DNA from: CADCTP01 sp963849885
GTDB taxonomy: Bacteria > Actinomycetota > Actinomycetes > Mycobacteriales > CADCTP01
Assembly: GCA_963849885.1 (NCBI GenBank)
Contig: CAWKIV010000021.1
Location: 1-64,000 of the forward strand
DNA length: 64,000 bases
Reading direction: 5' to 3'
In this document: one piece after another, positions 24,416-33,109 of the stretch
How the letters are laid out: the number at the start of each line of letters is the position of its first letter
How positions within the stretch are numbered: the first letter of the stretch is position 1
Made by a program: the position numbers and the translations under genes
The notes under the pieces: model-generated
Database searches by the model: none
Seen by the model: only the letters and a program-made list of their open reading frames with translations
Told to the model about the DNA's origin: nothing

Positions 24416-25284
24416 CGACTGGGACATGGGAGGCAACGGTGGCCGACAGCCGGCTGCGAGCGGATGACCTCACCCTGGCGTACGACCGGCGGGTGGTCGC
24501 GACCGAGCTCGGGGTGGACATCCCGGACGGGTCCTTCACGGTGATCGTGGGGCCCAACGCGTGCGGCAAGTCGACGCTGCTCAAGGCGCTGGCCCGGCTG
24601 CTGCGGCCGCGGGCCGGGACGGTGCTGCTGGACGGCGCCGAGATCGCCTCGTACCCGTCCAAGGAGGTGGCCCGCCGGCTCGGCATGCTGCCGCAGACCC
24701 CGGTCGCGCCGGGCGGGATCAGCGTCGGCGACCTGGTCGGCCGCGGCCGGTACGCCCACCAGGGGCTGTTCCGGCAGTGGTCCGCGCAGGACGAGGCGGC
24801 GGTGCTGGAGGCCATGCGGCTCACCGAGGTGACCGAGCTGTCCGACCGGTACGTCGACGAGCTGTCCGGCGGCCAGCGGCAGCGGGTCTGGCTGGCCATG
24901 GTGCTCGCCCAGCAGACGCCGATCCTGCTGCTGGACGAGCCGACCACGTTCCTCGACATCGCCCACCAGTTCGAGGTGCTCGACCTGTGCGCGGACCTGC
25001 ACGAGCAGCAGGGCCGGACGCTGGTCGCGGTGCTGCACGACCTCAACCACGCCTGCCGCTACGCCACCCACCTGATCGCGATGAAGGCCGGCGCGGTGGT
25101 GGCCACCGGCAGCCCGCGCGAGGTGATCACCGCCGAGCTGGTCGAGCTGGTCTTCGGCATGCCGTGCGAGGTCATCGACGACCCGCAGACCGGCACCCCG
25201 CTGGTGGTGCCGGCCAGCCGGGTCAGGCGATCCGCTGCCCGCGCGCCAGCCGGTCGCTCGGCGTCCGCAGCCGCCGGGTGGTGA
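24412..25284 (+). CDS. Iron-siderophore ABC transporter ATP-binding protein
   Basis: The 290-residue FepC-like ATPase is intact: Walker A GPNACGKST (residues 47-55), signature LSGGQRQR near 151-158, Walker B ILLLDEP near 170-176 and the H-loop in VAVLHDLNHA near 207. It would power import of ferric siderophores, but its permease and binding protein neighbours are truncated, so it is probably orphaned. The GTG at 24412 overlaps the permease stop. The last ~60 bases overlap the convergent ABC permease and encode an Ala/Ser-rich tail that may not be original. Confidence 0.85.
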   Translation: MTTGTWEATVADSRLRADDLTLAYDRRVVATELGVDIPDGSFTVIVGPNACGKSTLLKALARLLRPRAGTVLLDGAEIASYPSKEVARRLGMLPQTPVAPGGISVGDLVGRGRYAHQGLFRQWSAQDEAAVLEAMRLTEVTELSDRYVDELSGGQRQRVWLAMVLAQQTPILLLDEPTTFLDIAHQFEVLDLCADLHEQQGRTLVAVLHDLNHACRYATHLIAMKAGAVVATGSPREVITAELVELVFGMPCEVIDDPQTGTPLVVPASRVRRSAARAPAGRSASAAAGW

Positions 25285-26266
25285 TCCACACGGAGCCGGC
25301 GGCGAGCAGCAGGTTGACCGCCAGCCCGGTCGGCCACACCGGGCCGCCCTCGGCGCCCGGCGGCACCTCGTACGACGTGCCGTAGCGGTTGGTCACCGGC
25401 TTCCGCTCGATCCGCATCTCGTGCAGGCCGCGGGACATCGAGCCGAGGACGTCGACCTCCAGCGGCTCCTCGACGACCCGGCCGTCCGGCAGCCGGATCT
25501 CCCGGACCGGCCCGGCCGGGGCCGAGTCGGCCAGCACCGCGAACGGGTTCGGCGCGAGCAGCCACCAGGTCCGGTCGGTCCGGGCGACCGTGGTCTCGTA
25601 CGGGTAGGTCTCGCAGGCACCGGTCTCGTTGCATGACTGGCTGGACACCCGGACGGTCTCCTGGGTGGCCGCGGTGACCAGGCCCCAGGTGATCAGCGTG
25701 CCCACCGTCAGCGCGAAGACGGTCAGGTAGGCCAGCACGCCGGAGGTGGTGCTGCGGGCCAGCAGCGCGGACAGCGCCAGCGAGAACGCGCAGACCACGC
25801 CGAGCAGCAGCGCGGTGACCAGGTAGACGCCCGCCACCCGGAGCACGGACAGCCCGCCCTCGGCGAAGCACCACAGCGCCAGCGGCAGCGTGACGGCGAG
25901 GAAGACCAGCGCGGTGCCCCAGGAGGCGAGCAGCTTGCCGACCGCGATCTCGCCGGCGGACAGCCGGGTGACCTGGAGCGTGGCCAGCGTGCCGCGCTCC
26001 CGGTCGCCGTTCACCGACTGGGCCGCCAGCGCCGGCGCGACCAGCAGGGCCAGCGCCAGCACGATCAGCACGACGACACCGAACATCGCCGCGCCGAGCG
26101 CCGGCTCGTCGCCGGCGATGTTCTGCTGGCCGGCCGCGGCCCGGACCAGGAAGGTGACCAGCAGCAGCACCACGAACCAGGCGCCCACCATCCAGCGCCA
26201 CCGCCCGGTCCGGATCCGCAGCCGGAACTCCAGCCGGGCCACCGTCAGGATCCCGGAGAGCCTCAT
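25223..26266 (-). CDS. ABC-2 type transporter permease
   Basis: The 347-residue protein has six hydrophobic segments. After the first helix it carries SVNGDRERGTLATLQVTRLS, the characteristic cytoplasmic motif of ABC-2 export permeases (NatB/CcmB-like). A large extracytoplasmic loop, including the pair SSQSCNETGACETYPYE, sits between helices five and six. The gene overlaps the upstream ATPase by four bases (ATGA), so the two form an exporter of unknown substrate. Confidence 0.85.
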   Translation of the reverse strand: MRLSGILTVARLEFRLRIRTGRWRWMVGAWFVVLLLVTFLVRAAAGQQNIAGDEPALGAAMFGVVVLIVLALALLVAPALAAQSVNGDRERGTLATLQVTRLSAGEIAVGKLLASWGTALVFLAVTLPLALWCFAEGGLSVLRVAGVYLVTALLLGVVCAFSLALSALLARSTTSGVLAYLTVFALTVGTLITWGLVTAATQETVRVSSQSCNETGACETYPYETTVARTDRTWWLLAPNPFAVLADSAPAGPVREIRLPDGRVVEEPLEVDVLGSMSRGLHEMRIERKPVTNRYGTSYEVPPGAEGGPVWPTGLAVNLLLAAGSVWITTRRLRTPSDRLARGQRIA

Positions 26267-27246
26267 CGCTGTCCTTCCACGAGATCCAGGTACGTCGCCT
26301 CCAGCGCCCCGCCGAGCGGGGCGAACGCGCTGATCGGCACGCCCGCCGCGACCAGCTCGGACAGCAGCCGGGCCGCCGTCCGCTCGCCGCCGACCACCTC
26401 GACGTCCAGCCCGGCGTGACCGGCGTCCACCCAGCCGACGTTGGCCTTCTCCAGCGCCCGGCGGAGCGCGTCCGGGTCCAGCGAGCGCAGCCGGTACGTC
26501 CGCAGCGACCGCGCCGCCGGCAGCTCGCCGACCTTGTGCTGGCCGACCGTCCGGCCGCCGTCCACGAACACCACCCGGTCGGCGACCTCCTCCAGGTCGG
26601 ACAGGATGTGGCTGGACACGACCACCGCGCGGCCCTCGCCGGCGAAGCGCCGCAGCAGGTCGCGCAGCTCGACCCGGCTGCGCGGGTCCAGCCCGGACGC
26701 CGGCTCGTCCAGCAGCAGCACCGCCGGGTCGTGCACCAGCGCACGGACCAGCCCGAGCCGCTGCTTCTGGCCCCGGGACAGGCTGTGCACCGGGTCGGCC
26801 GCCTTCTCCGGCAGCCGGGCCAGCTGCAGCAGCTGCCGGGCCCGGTCCGCGCGGGCGTGCCTCGGCACGTCGTACGCGGCCGCCATCACCTCGAGGTACT
26901 CGGTGCAGCTGAGGTTGTCGTACAGCCCGAAGACGTCCGGCGACCAGCCCATCCGGGCCCGCACGTCGGCGGCCTGGGTGACCGGGTCGAAGCCGGCCAC
27001 CCGCACCTCGCCGGCGTCCGGCTTGAGCAGCGTGGCCAGCACCAGCATCAGCGTGGTCTTGCCGGCCCCGTTCGGCCCCACCAGCGCGGTGACCTGGCCG
27101 GGCGGGGCGTCCAGGTCGATGCCCTGGACGGCGTGCACCGGGCCGAAGGAGCGCCGCACCCCGCGGGCGTGCACGCCCGCCGTCGGTGCCACCATCGGCG
27201 GCGGTCCCGGCGGCTGCGGCCCGCCGAGCGTCTCCGGTCCGGTCAT
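26263..27246 (-). CDS. ABC transporter ATP-binding protein
   Basis: The 327-residue ATPase is of the CcmA/NatA type: Walker A GPNGAGKTTL near residue 57, signature LSRGQKQRLGL near 157, Walker B AVLLLDEPASGLDPRSR near 177 and the H-loop VVSSHILSDLEE. A C-terminal ~100-residue extension resembles the DUF4162 tail common in such exporters. It partners with the ABC-2 permease that follows. ATG at 27246 with a Pro-rich N-terminal extension; an internal start at MVAPTAG is possible. Confidence 0.88.
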   Translation of the reverse strand: MTGPETLGGPQPPGPPPMVAPTAGVHARGVRRSFGPVHAVQGIDLDAPPGQVTALVGPNGAGKTTLMLVLATLLKPDAGEVRVAGFDPVTQAADVRARMGWSPDVFGLYDNLSCTEYLEVMAAAYDVPRHARADRARQLLQLARLPEKAADPVHSLSRGQKQRLGLVRALVHDPAVLLLDEPASGLDPRSRVELRDLLRRFAGEGRAVVVSSHILSDLEEVADRVVFVDGGRTVGQHKVGELPAARSLRTYRLRSLDPDALRRALEKANVGWVDAGHAGLDVEVVGGERTAARLLSELVAAGVPISAFAPLGGALEATYLDLVEGQR

Positions 27247-27348
27247 CGGCTCCCCTCTCGGGCCCGGCGACTGTGCCTGGAGCGCCGAGCCCCTGCCGTA
27301 GTGTGGACGCGCCGGACAGCCCGATCGTCGCAGGGGGTGCACAGAGTC

Positions 27349-28614
27349 GTGGGGCTCGTCGTGCAGAAGTACGGCGGCTCCTCGGTCGCCGACGCGGAGC
27401 AGATCAAGCGGGTCGCGGAGCGCATCGTGGCCACCCGGCGCCTCGGGAACGAGGTCGTCGTCGTGGTGTCCGCGATGGGCGACACCACCGACGAGCTGCG
27501 TGACCTGGCCCAGCAGGTGACGCCGCTGCCGCCCGGCCGCGAGCTGGACATGCTGCTCACCGCCGGGGAGCGGATCAGCATGGCGCTGCTCGCGATGGCG
27601 ATCCACGCTCTCGGACTCGACGCCCGCTCGTTCACCGGCTCGCAGGCCGGCGTGATCACCGACAGCACGCACGGCAAGGCCCGGATCATCGACGTCACCC
27701 CCGGCCGGATCCGGGACGCGCTGGACATCGGCGCGATCGCCATCGTGGCCGGCTTCCAGGGCGTCTCCCAGGACACCAAGGACATCACCACGCTCGGCCG
27801 GGGCGCCTCGGACACCACCGCGGTGGCGCTGGCCGCGGCGCTCGGTGCCGACGTCTGCGAGATCTTCACCGACGTGGACGGCGTGTTCTCGGCCGACCCG
27901 CGGATCGTGCCGCAGGCCCGCCAGCTGGACACCATCACGTACGAAGAGATGCTGGAGATGGCCGCGTGCGGTGCCAAGGTGCTGGCTCTGCGGTCGGTGG
28001 AGTACGCGCGGCGGTACGGCATCCCGGTCCGGGTGCGCTCGTCGTTCTCCCAGCTGCCGGGGACGCTGGTCACCGGATCGATAGGAGACCTCAGCATGGA
28101 GCAGGCGATCATCACCGGCGTCGCGCACGACCGCAGCGAGGCCAAGATCACCGTGGTGGCGGTGCCGGACAAGCCCGGCCAGGCCGCGGTGATCTTCCGC
28201 GCGGTCGCCGACGCGGAGATCAACATCGACATGATCGTGCAGAACGTGTCGGTCGCCGCGACCGGCAAGACCGACATCTCCTTCACGCTGCCGAAGTCCG
28301 ACGGCCCGGCCGGGATGGCCGCGCTGCAGAAGATCCAGCCGGCCGTCGGCTTCGAGTCGCTGCTGTACGACGACCACGTCGGCAAGGTGTCGCTCATCGG
28401 CGCCGGGATGCGGTCCCACCCCGGGGTGTCGGCCCGGTTCTTCGGCGCGCTGGCCGACTCCGGGGTCAACGTGGAGCTGATCTCCACCTCGGAGATCCGC
28501 ATCTCGGTGCTGGTCCGCGACACCGACCTCGACCTGGCGGTGCGCTCGGTCCACGCCGCCTTCGACCTCGGCGGCACCGACCAGGCCACCGTCTACGCCG
28601 GGACCGGCCGGTGA
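27349..28614 (+). CDS. ask: Aspartate kinase (alpha subunit, full length)
   Basis: This enzyme phosphorylates aspartate, the entry step to lysine, threonine, methionine and diaminopimelate. The 421-residue product has VVQKYGGSSVADAEQIKRVA at the N-terminus, LTAGERISMALLA near 67, the FTDVDGVFSADPRIV region near 170 and two C-terminal ACT domains (after about residue 260) that bind lysine/threonine effectors. The GTG at 27349 gives the actinobacterial MGLVVQKYGG start. asd follows 49 bases downstream, forming the classical ask-asd operon. Confidence 0.95.
   Translation: MGLVVQKYGGSSVADAEQIKRVAERIVATRRLGNEVVVVVSAMGDTTDELRDLAQQVTPLPPGRELDMLLTAGERISMALLAMAIHALGLDARSFTGSQAGVITDSTHGKARIIDVTPGRIRDALDIGAIAIVAGFQGVSQDTKDITTLGRGASDTTAVALAAALGADVCEIFTDVDGVFSADPRIVPQARQLDTITYEEMLEMAACGAKVLALRSVEYARRYGIPVRVRSSFSQLPGTLVTGSIGDLSMEQAIITGVAHDRSEAKITVVAVPDKPGQAAVIFRAVADAEINIDMIVQNVSVAATGKTDISFTLPKSDGPAGMAALQKIQPAVGFESLLYDDHVGKVSLIGAGMRSHPGVSARFFGALADSGVNVELISTSEIRISVLVRDTDLDLAVRSVHAAFDLGGTDQATVYAGTGR
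28096..28614 (+). CDS. ask: Aspartate kinase beta subunit from internal start
   Basis: An in-frame ATG at 28096 starts MEQAIITGVAHDRSEAKITV. AGGAGA at 28083-28088 stands seven bases upstream, an ideal ribosome-binding site inside a coding region. The 172-residue product would consist only of the two ACT domains. Overlapping alpha and beta subunits from one aspartokinase gene are established in Corynebacterium and Bacillus. The same arrangement is inferred here. Confidence 0.7.
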   Translation: MEQAIITGVAHDRSEAKITVVAVPDKPGQAAVIFRAVADAEINIDMIVQNVSVAATGKTDISFTLPKSDGPAGMAALQKIQPAVGFESLLYDDHVGKVSLIGAGMRSHPGVSARFFGALADSGVNVELISTSEIRISVLVRDTDLDLAVRSVHAAFDLGGTDQATVYAGTGR

Positions 28615-28626
28615 CCGCCCCCCTCG

Positions 28627-28690
28627 CGCCGATCTTGGTTGACTCAACCCCTCGGGAGGGCTGATGACGTTGACTCGGCCAAGATCGGCG
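28627..28690 (+). promoter_or_regulatory. 12-bp inverted repeat enclosing the asd ribosome-binding site and start
   Basis: CGCCGATCTTGG (28627-28638) is perfectly complementary to 28679-28690. The 40 bases between hold the direct repeat GTTGACTC (28638 and 28669), the Shine-Dalgarno GGGAGGG and the asd ATG. Inside, CCCT (28649-28652) can pair with AGGG (28657-28660). Folded mRNA would sequester the start site. The right arm encodes the first residues of asd, suggesting either translational control or an inserted repeat. Confidence 0.55.
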
Positions 28691-29755
28691 GGGAAGCCGC
28701 CCACCCTGGCCCTGGTCGGGGCGACCGGCGCGGTCGGCACGGTGATGCTGGGCATCCTGTCCGAGCGGCCGTTCCCGTGGGGCGAGATCCGGCTGGTCGC
28801 CTCGCCGCGCTCGGCCGGTCGGCGGCTGCGGGTGCGCGGCGCGGAGGTCGAGGTCCGGGCGCTCGCGCCGGAGGTCTTCGACGGCGTCGACGTGGCCATG
28901 TTCGACGTGCCGGACGCGGTGTCGGCGGAGTGGGCGCCGGTCGCGGCCGGTCGCGGCGCGGTGGTGGTGGACAACTCCGGGGCGTTCCGGATGGACCCGG
29001 ACGTGCCGCTGGTGGTGCCGGAGGTCAACGCGGACGCGGCCCGGGTGCGCCCGCGCGGGATCATCGCCAACCCCAACTGCACGACGCTGACCATGATGGC
29101 GGCGATGGGCGCGCTGCACCGGCGGTGGGGGCTGCGGGAGCTGGTCGTGGCGTCGTACCAGGCCGCCTCCGGTGCCGGGCAGGAGGGCATCGAGCGGCTG
29201 TACGACGAGCTGGCCGCGGTCGGCGGCGACCGCACGCTCGGCGTCGAGGCCGGCGACGTGCGCAAGGCGCTGGCCGGGCTGCCGGACGCCTCGCCGTTCC
29301 CGGCCCCGCTGGCGCTCAACGTGGTGCCGTGGGCCGGCTCGGCCCGGGACGCGGGCTGGTCGTCGGAGGAGCTGAAGGTCCGCAACGAGTCCCGCAAGAT
29401 CCTCGGCATCCCCGACCTGCCGGTGTCCGCGACCTGCGTACGGGTCCCGGTGGTCACCACCCACTCGCTGGCCGTGCACGCCCGCTTCGCCGGCCCGGTG
29501 ACCGTGGCCGAGGCCCGGGCGGTGCTGGCCGAGCAGCCGTCGGTGGTCGTGCTGGACGACCCGGCGGCCGGGATCATGCCGACCCCGGCCGACGTGGTCG
29601 GCACCGACCCGACCTACGTCGGCCGGCTGCGCCAGGCCCTCGACTTCCCGGACGCGCTCGACTTCTTCGTGGTCGGCGACAACCTGCGCAAGGGCGCCGC
29701 CCTCAACACCGCCGAGATCGCCGAAGTCGTCGCCACCGAGTTGTCCACAGCCTGA
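28664..29755 (+). CDS. asd: Aspartate-semialdehyde dehydrogenase
   Basis: The enzyme reduces aspartyl phosphate to the semialdehyde with NADPH. The 363-residue product has the nucleotide-binding LALVGATGAVGTVMLGIL (residues 14-31), the catalytic Cys in IANPNCTTLTMM near 142, SYQAASGAGQEG near 165 and the C-terminal GDNLRKGAALNTAEIA. The first ~11 residues, MTLTRPRSAGK, lie in the inverted repeat and are not typical of the family. The next enzyme of lysine or threonine synthesis is not in the window. Confidence 0.95.
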   Translation: MTLTRPRSAGKPPTLALVGATGAVGTVMLGILSERPFPWGEIRLVASPRSAGRRLRVRGAEVEVRALAPEVFDGVDVAMFDVPDAVSAEWAPVAAGRGAVVVDNSGAFRMDPDVPLVVPEVNADAARVRPRGIIANPNCTTLTMMAAMGALHRRWGLRELVVASYQAASGAGQEGIERLYDELAAVGGDRTLGVEAGDVRKALAGLPDASPFPAPLALNVVPWAGSARDAGWSSEELKVRNESRKILGIPDLPVSATCVRVPVVTTHSLAVHARFAGPVTVAEARAVLAEQPSVVVLDDPAAGIMPTPADVVGTDPTYVGRLRQALDFPDALDFFVVGDNLRKGAALNTAEIAEVVATELSTA

Positions 29756-29883
29756 GAACGGCGTCCTGTGCGGTCGGGCCGGGACCGCCGACGTGGTGGA
29801 TGCCAGCGTCGTGGTCCCGGCCGAGCTGCTGCGAGCATCCGGGCAGCGTTCCGGTGGCGCGGATCTGATCGGACCGGTCGGGT

Positions 29884-30684
29884 CTACGGCTTGCGGAAGC
29901 GGGCGTCGAGGAAGCAGAAGACGCCGAAGCAGGCGACGCCGAACGCCACGATGAGCAGCAGCGCGGTGCCGTACGGCTGGTCGGCGAGCGTGCCGAGCGC
30001 GGTGTCCAGGCCGGTCGCCTTCTGCGGGTCGTGCTGGACCGCCGCGACGACGATCAGCACGCCCACGATGCCGTACGCGACGCCGAGGGCGATGTAGCCG
30101 ACCTGGCCGAGCCGGGTGGTGAGGGTGCGGACGGCCGGCGAGGCGGTCGCCAGGTCGAGGTCGCGGAGGAACCTGCGCTTGAAGCCCTTGATGAAGAGGT
30201 AGACCGCGGCACCGACGACCACGAGGCCGGCCACCGCGACGAGCACCTGCCCGGCCGGCGCGTCCAGGACCTTGGCGGTGAAGCCGGCCTGGTCCTGGTT
30301 GGACTGGGCCTTGCCGCCGGAGGCGACCTTGACCGCGCTGTAGCCGAGGAAGCCGAAGACCACCGCCTCGGCGACGTGGGCGACCCGGCGGAGCGGGCCG
30401 CCGAAGGACTTGCGGCCCCAGATCGCCTCGCCGAGCTGCCACAGCGCCAGCGCGAAGAGGCTGACGCCGACCACCCAGAGCAGCGCCTCGCCCCAGGACT
30501 CGCCCGAGATCTCCGTGATCGCGCCGTCCTTGCTGGCCTGCTCGCCGCTGCCCAGCGCGACCTGCGCGGCCAGCCAGGCGATCAGCAGGTTGACGATGCC
30601 GTAGCCGATCAGGCCGATCCGGCCGAGCAGCACCAACCACTTGTTGTCGGCGACCCGAGCAACCGACTGCGTCCCGGCTGTCAC
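29884..30684 (-). CDS. DUF1206 family membrane protein
   Basis: The 266-residue protein has six hydrophobic segments arranged as three repeats of the DUF1206 unit, each with a GYGIVNLLIAWLA-, FLGYSAVKVA- or YIALGVAYGIVGVLI-like core. The family is widespread in actinobacteria and cyanobacteria without a defined function. The GTG at 30684 follows GGAGGAGG at a good distance. No operon partner; the FmdB gene diverges from it. Confidence 0.82.
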   Translation of the reverse strand: MTAGTQSVARVADNKWLVLLGRIGLIGYGIVNLLIAWLAAQVALGSGEQASKDGAITEISGESWGEALLWVVGVSLFALALWQLGEAIWGRKSFGGPLRRVAHVAEAVVFGFLGYSAVKVASGGKAQSNQDQAGFTAKVLDAPAGQVLVAVAGLVVVGAAVYLFIKGFKRRFLRDLDLATASPAVRTLTTRLGQVGYIALGVAYGIVGVLIVVAAVQHDPQKATGLDTALGTLADQPYGTALLLIVAFGVACFGVFCFLDARFRKP

Positions 30685-30769
30685 GCCGTACCTCCTCCAT
30701 CGGCCCCCGCGATCCTGCCCAGCCTTTACCCGACCCCCTCCCGCGCGAATCCGCGCCTATCCTGACCAG

Positions 30770-30979
30770 GTGCCCCGCTACGAGTACCGCTGCCGCGAGT
30801 GCACCGAGACCTTCGAGCTGTCCCGGCCGATGGCCGAGTCGGCGCTGCCGGCCAGCTGCCCCGCCGGCCACGCCGACGCGGTCCGGCTGCTGTCCACGGT
30901 CGCGCTGACCGGCGCCGGCGCCGGCGCTCCCGCCCCGCGGGCCGGCGGCTGCTGCGGCGGGGCCTGCGGCTGCGGCTGA
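30770..30979 (+). CDS. FmdB family zinc ribbon protein
   Basis: The 69-residue protein begins MPRYEYRCRECTETFELSRP, the CxxC zinc-ribbon start of the FmdB regulatory-protein family. A second Cys/His set follows in LPASCPAGH near residue 37, and a Gly/Cys tail (GGCCGGACGCG) ends it. The tail with five Cys residues could bind additional metal. Function is unproven in the family. The next gene starts four bases after its stop. Confidence 0.8.
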   Translation: MPRYEYRCRECTETFELSRPMAESALPASCPAGHADAVRLLSTVALTGAGAGAPAPRAGGCCGGACGCG

Positions 30980-30982
30980 GCG

Positions 30983-31354
30983 GTGGGCTGGCGGCTGCTC
31001 GCCGACGGCGTCGCGCTCGGGCACGGCGCCTTCCTCGCGTACGTCGTGGTCGGCGGCCTGGTCGCGCTGCGCTGGCCGCGCACGCTGCCGCTGCACGTCG
31101 CGGCCGCGCTGTGGGGGCTGCTGGTGATCGCCGCCTCGGTGCGGTGCCCGCTGACCGTCGCGGAGGACCGGCTGCGGGTGCTGGGCGGGGAGGCGCCGCT
31201 CCCCGGCGGCTTCATCGACCGGTACGTCGAGGGCGTGCTCTACCCGACCGCGCTCACCCCGCTGGTGCAGGCGCTGGTCGCGGCGCTGGTGCTCGGCTCC
31301 TGGGCGGCGCTGCTCAGCCGGTCCCGGTCCCGGTCCGGCGCCCGGGCGGCCTGA
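30983..31354 (+). CDS. DUF2784 family membrane protein
   Basis: The 123-residue protein has three hydrophobic segments and the DUF2784 pattern: LADGVALGHGAFLAYVVVGG, then WGLLVIAASVRCPLTVAED and PLPGGFIDRYVEGVLYP. The family has no assigned function. GTG at 30983 is four bases after fmdB, so co-transcription is likely. Confidence 0.78.
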   Translation: MGWRLLADGVALGHGAFLAYVVVGGLVALRWPRTLPLHVAAALWGLLVIAASVRCPLTVAEDRLRVLGGEAPLPGGFIDRYVEGVLYPTALTPLVQALVAALVLGSWAALLSRSRSRSGARAA

Positions 31355-31446
31355 GCACCCGGTCCAGGAAGGACGCGGTGGCGGCGGCTCGCCGGCCGAG
31401 GTGTGAAGCCCGGGTAGCGACCGGGACCGGCGGGTAGGCCTCCGGC

Positions 31447-31656
31447 GTGGGTCGGGACCTGGTCGAGCCGGAGGGCGTCAACGCGGGCTCCGCGGACGCC
31501 CAGCGGGAGGCCGGCCCGCCCAGCGGCGATCCGGTGGCCGGCGGCGACGCGGACGCCGGCCCGGCCGGACCGGAGCCCGCGGACGAGGTGCTCGGCGCCC
31601 CGCCGGAGCCGGCCGGCGACGTCGACGGCGTCTTCGGCGCCGAGCCGCCGGCCTAG
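31447..31656 (+). CDS. Small acidic, disordered hypothetical protein
   Basis: The 69-residue frame from the GTG at 31447 encodes an almost entirely disordered Gly/Pro/Ala/Asp/Glu-rich peptide ending VFGAEPPA. Its acidic composition is unlike the Arg-rich shadow frames usual in this DNA, which slightly favours a real gene. It ends four bases inside the convergent acetyltransferase. No family recognised. Confidence 0.35.
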   Translation: MGRDLVEPEGVNAGSADAQREAGPPSGDPVAGGDADAGPAGPEPADEVLGAPPEPAGDVDGVFGAEPPA

Positions 31657-32141
31657 ACCACGGGGCTGCGGCGCTCCAGCAGGACCACGTCCCGCCAGCG
31701 CCCGTGCAGCCGCCCGACCCGCTCCCGGATCCCGACCTCGCGGAAGCCGACCGCCCGGTGCAGGGCGAGACTGGCCGCGTTCTCCGGGAAGATGCCGGTC
31801 TGCACGGTCCAGATCCCGGCCCGCTCGGTCGAGGCGACCAGCGCGCTGAGCAGCGCCCGGCCGACGCCCCGGCCGCGGGCGGCCGCGGCGAGGTAGATGC
31901 TGTCCTCGACCACCCCGGCGTACGCCGGCCGGGGCGAGGTCGGGGACACCGCGGCCCAGCCGACCACCTCACCGCCGTCCGCCGCGACCAGCCGGTGCTC
32001 GGCCGGGTGGCCGGCGGCCCACCGCGGCCAGGACGGCACCTCGGTCTCGAAGGTGGCGTCGCCGGTGGCGATACCGGCGGCGTAGACGGCGGCGACGGCC
32101 GGCCAGTCCGCCGCGGTCATCAGCCGGGTCGTCACGGTCAC
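31653..32141 (-). CDS. GNAT N-acetyltransferase, phosphinothricin acetyltransferase-like
   Basis: The 162-residue protein has the GNAT fold of the Pat/YncA subfamily: DWPAVAAVYAAGIATGDATF at the N-terminus, the acetyl-CoA-binding AAARGRGVGRALL near residue 90, TGIFPENAASLALHRAVGF near 116 and the closing RLHGRWRDVVLLERR. Such enzymes acetylate phosphinothricin-like amino acids or methionine derivatives. The precise substrate cannot be inferred. Confidence 0.88.
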   Translation of the reverse strand: MTVTTRLMTAADWPAVAAVYAAGIATGDATFETEVPSWPRWAAGHPAEHRLVAADGGEVVGWAAVSPTSPRPAYAGVVEDSIYLAAAARGRGVGRALLSALVASTERAGIWTVQTGIFPENAASLALHRAVGFREVGIRERVGRLHGRWRDVVLLERRSPVV

Positions 32142-32197
32142 GGTCCGAGGGTAGGCCCGGCCGGCTCGACGGGTGGACCGAGAGTGGGGAGACTGCC

Positions 32198-32600
32198 GGG
32201 TTCGCCTCGGCCTACGTCACCGACGACGTGGCGTACCGGCTGCTGCACCCTGGTGCCGATCGCCGGTGTCGCTGACGCTCGCCGCCGGCGTGCCCGACGC
32301 CTTCGCGGACGGGGACTTCACTCTGGTCACCGTTGGCTACGTGGTGATGCGGGTGCCGCTGGTGGTGCAGTGGCTGCGGGTCGCCCGGGACGACCCGGCC
32401 CGGCGGGCGGTAGCGTTGCGCTACGCCGCCGGGATCGCGCTGGTGCAGGTGGGCTGGCTGCTGCGGCTGGCGCTGCCGGAGGGCTGGGGCCTGGCCGGCT
32501 TCCTGGTGCTCGCGCTGGTGCTGCTGGTCGCGCTGCTGCCGCTGCCGGTGGCGGTGGTGGCGGCCGGCGTGGCGCTCGGCAGCGCTGGTGCTGGCCGACG
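32198..32600 (+). pseudogene. Decayed LtrA (low temperature requirement A) membrane protein gene
   Basis: Pieces of an LtrA-family protein appear in successive frames: FASAYVTDDVAYRLL, then TLVPIAGV after a one-base shift, then LTLAAGVPDAFADGDFTLVT and VGYVVMRVPLVVQWLRVARD after another, continuing to VGWLLRLALPEGWGLAGFLV. Both the start and the last two thirds are absent. Two frameshifts plus truncation make this a clear pseudogene. Confidence 0.65.
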
Positions 32601-32605
32601 TGGTC

Positions 32606-33109
32606 GCCGAGCCACCGGGTCGGCCGCCGGGGCGAGAGGGATAGCCCGGTACTCGGCGTCGGCGGATGACCTGGTCGCTGTGCCGTCGAGGGTCGCGAAC
32701 GTCGGGACCTCGGGACGGAGCGGCATGCGAGAGGCCGAGCTGCGGCCGGCGGCGTCCCGGTGCCCGGCGGCGAGCCCGGCGGCTGAGACCGGGCCGTGCC
32801 CGAGCGCCCCCGCTGGCGAGCTGGTTGGCCCGCCGCGCGGATGTCCGTTCCGACGAACGCGTCGACGGCGTGCCACGGGGCCGAGGCGAGGGCCGTGACC
32901 ACCGTCCGGACCCTCCGGCAGGGCTGAACAGCCGATGCGCCCCCGTCCGGCGCGCACGGAAGACCTTCAAGATACGGTTCGGCCTGGTCCACGGGCGCCG
33001 GTCGCCAGCCTGGGGGATCGTTCCGGCGGCGTCGGTCATGGCGCCGTGCGAGCCGGCGACGGTCAGCGCCGGCGGCCAGGTCGCCCGCTGGCTCCAGGCA
33101 GACGGACGG
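32606..33109. other. Non-coding stretch between two pseudogenes
   Basis: I see no gene here. All frames lack a start with a ribosome-binding site or a recognisable domain; long open frames on both strands are expected at this GC content. It may contain eroded 3' parts of the flanking LtrA and Rieske genes, but I could not match them. Confidence 0.4.
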
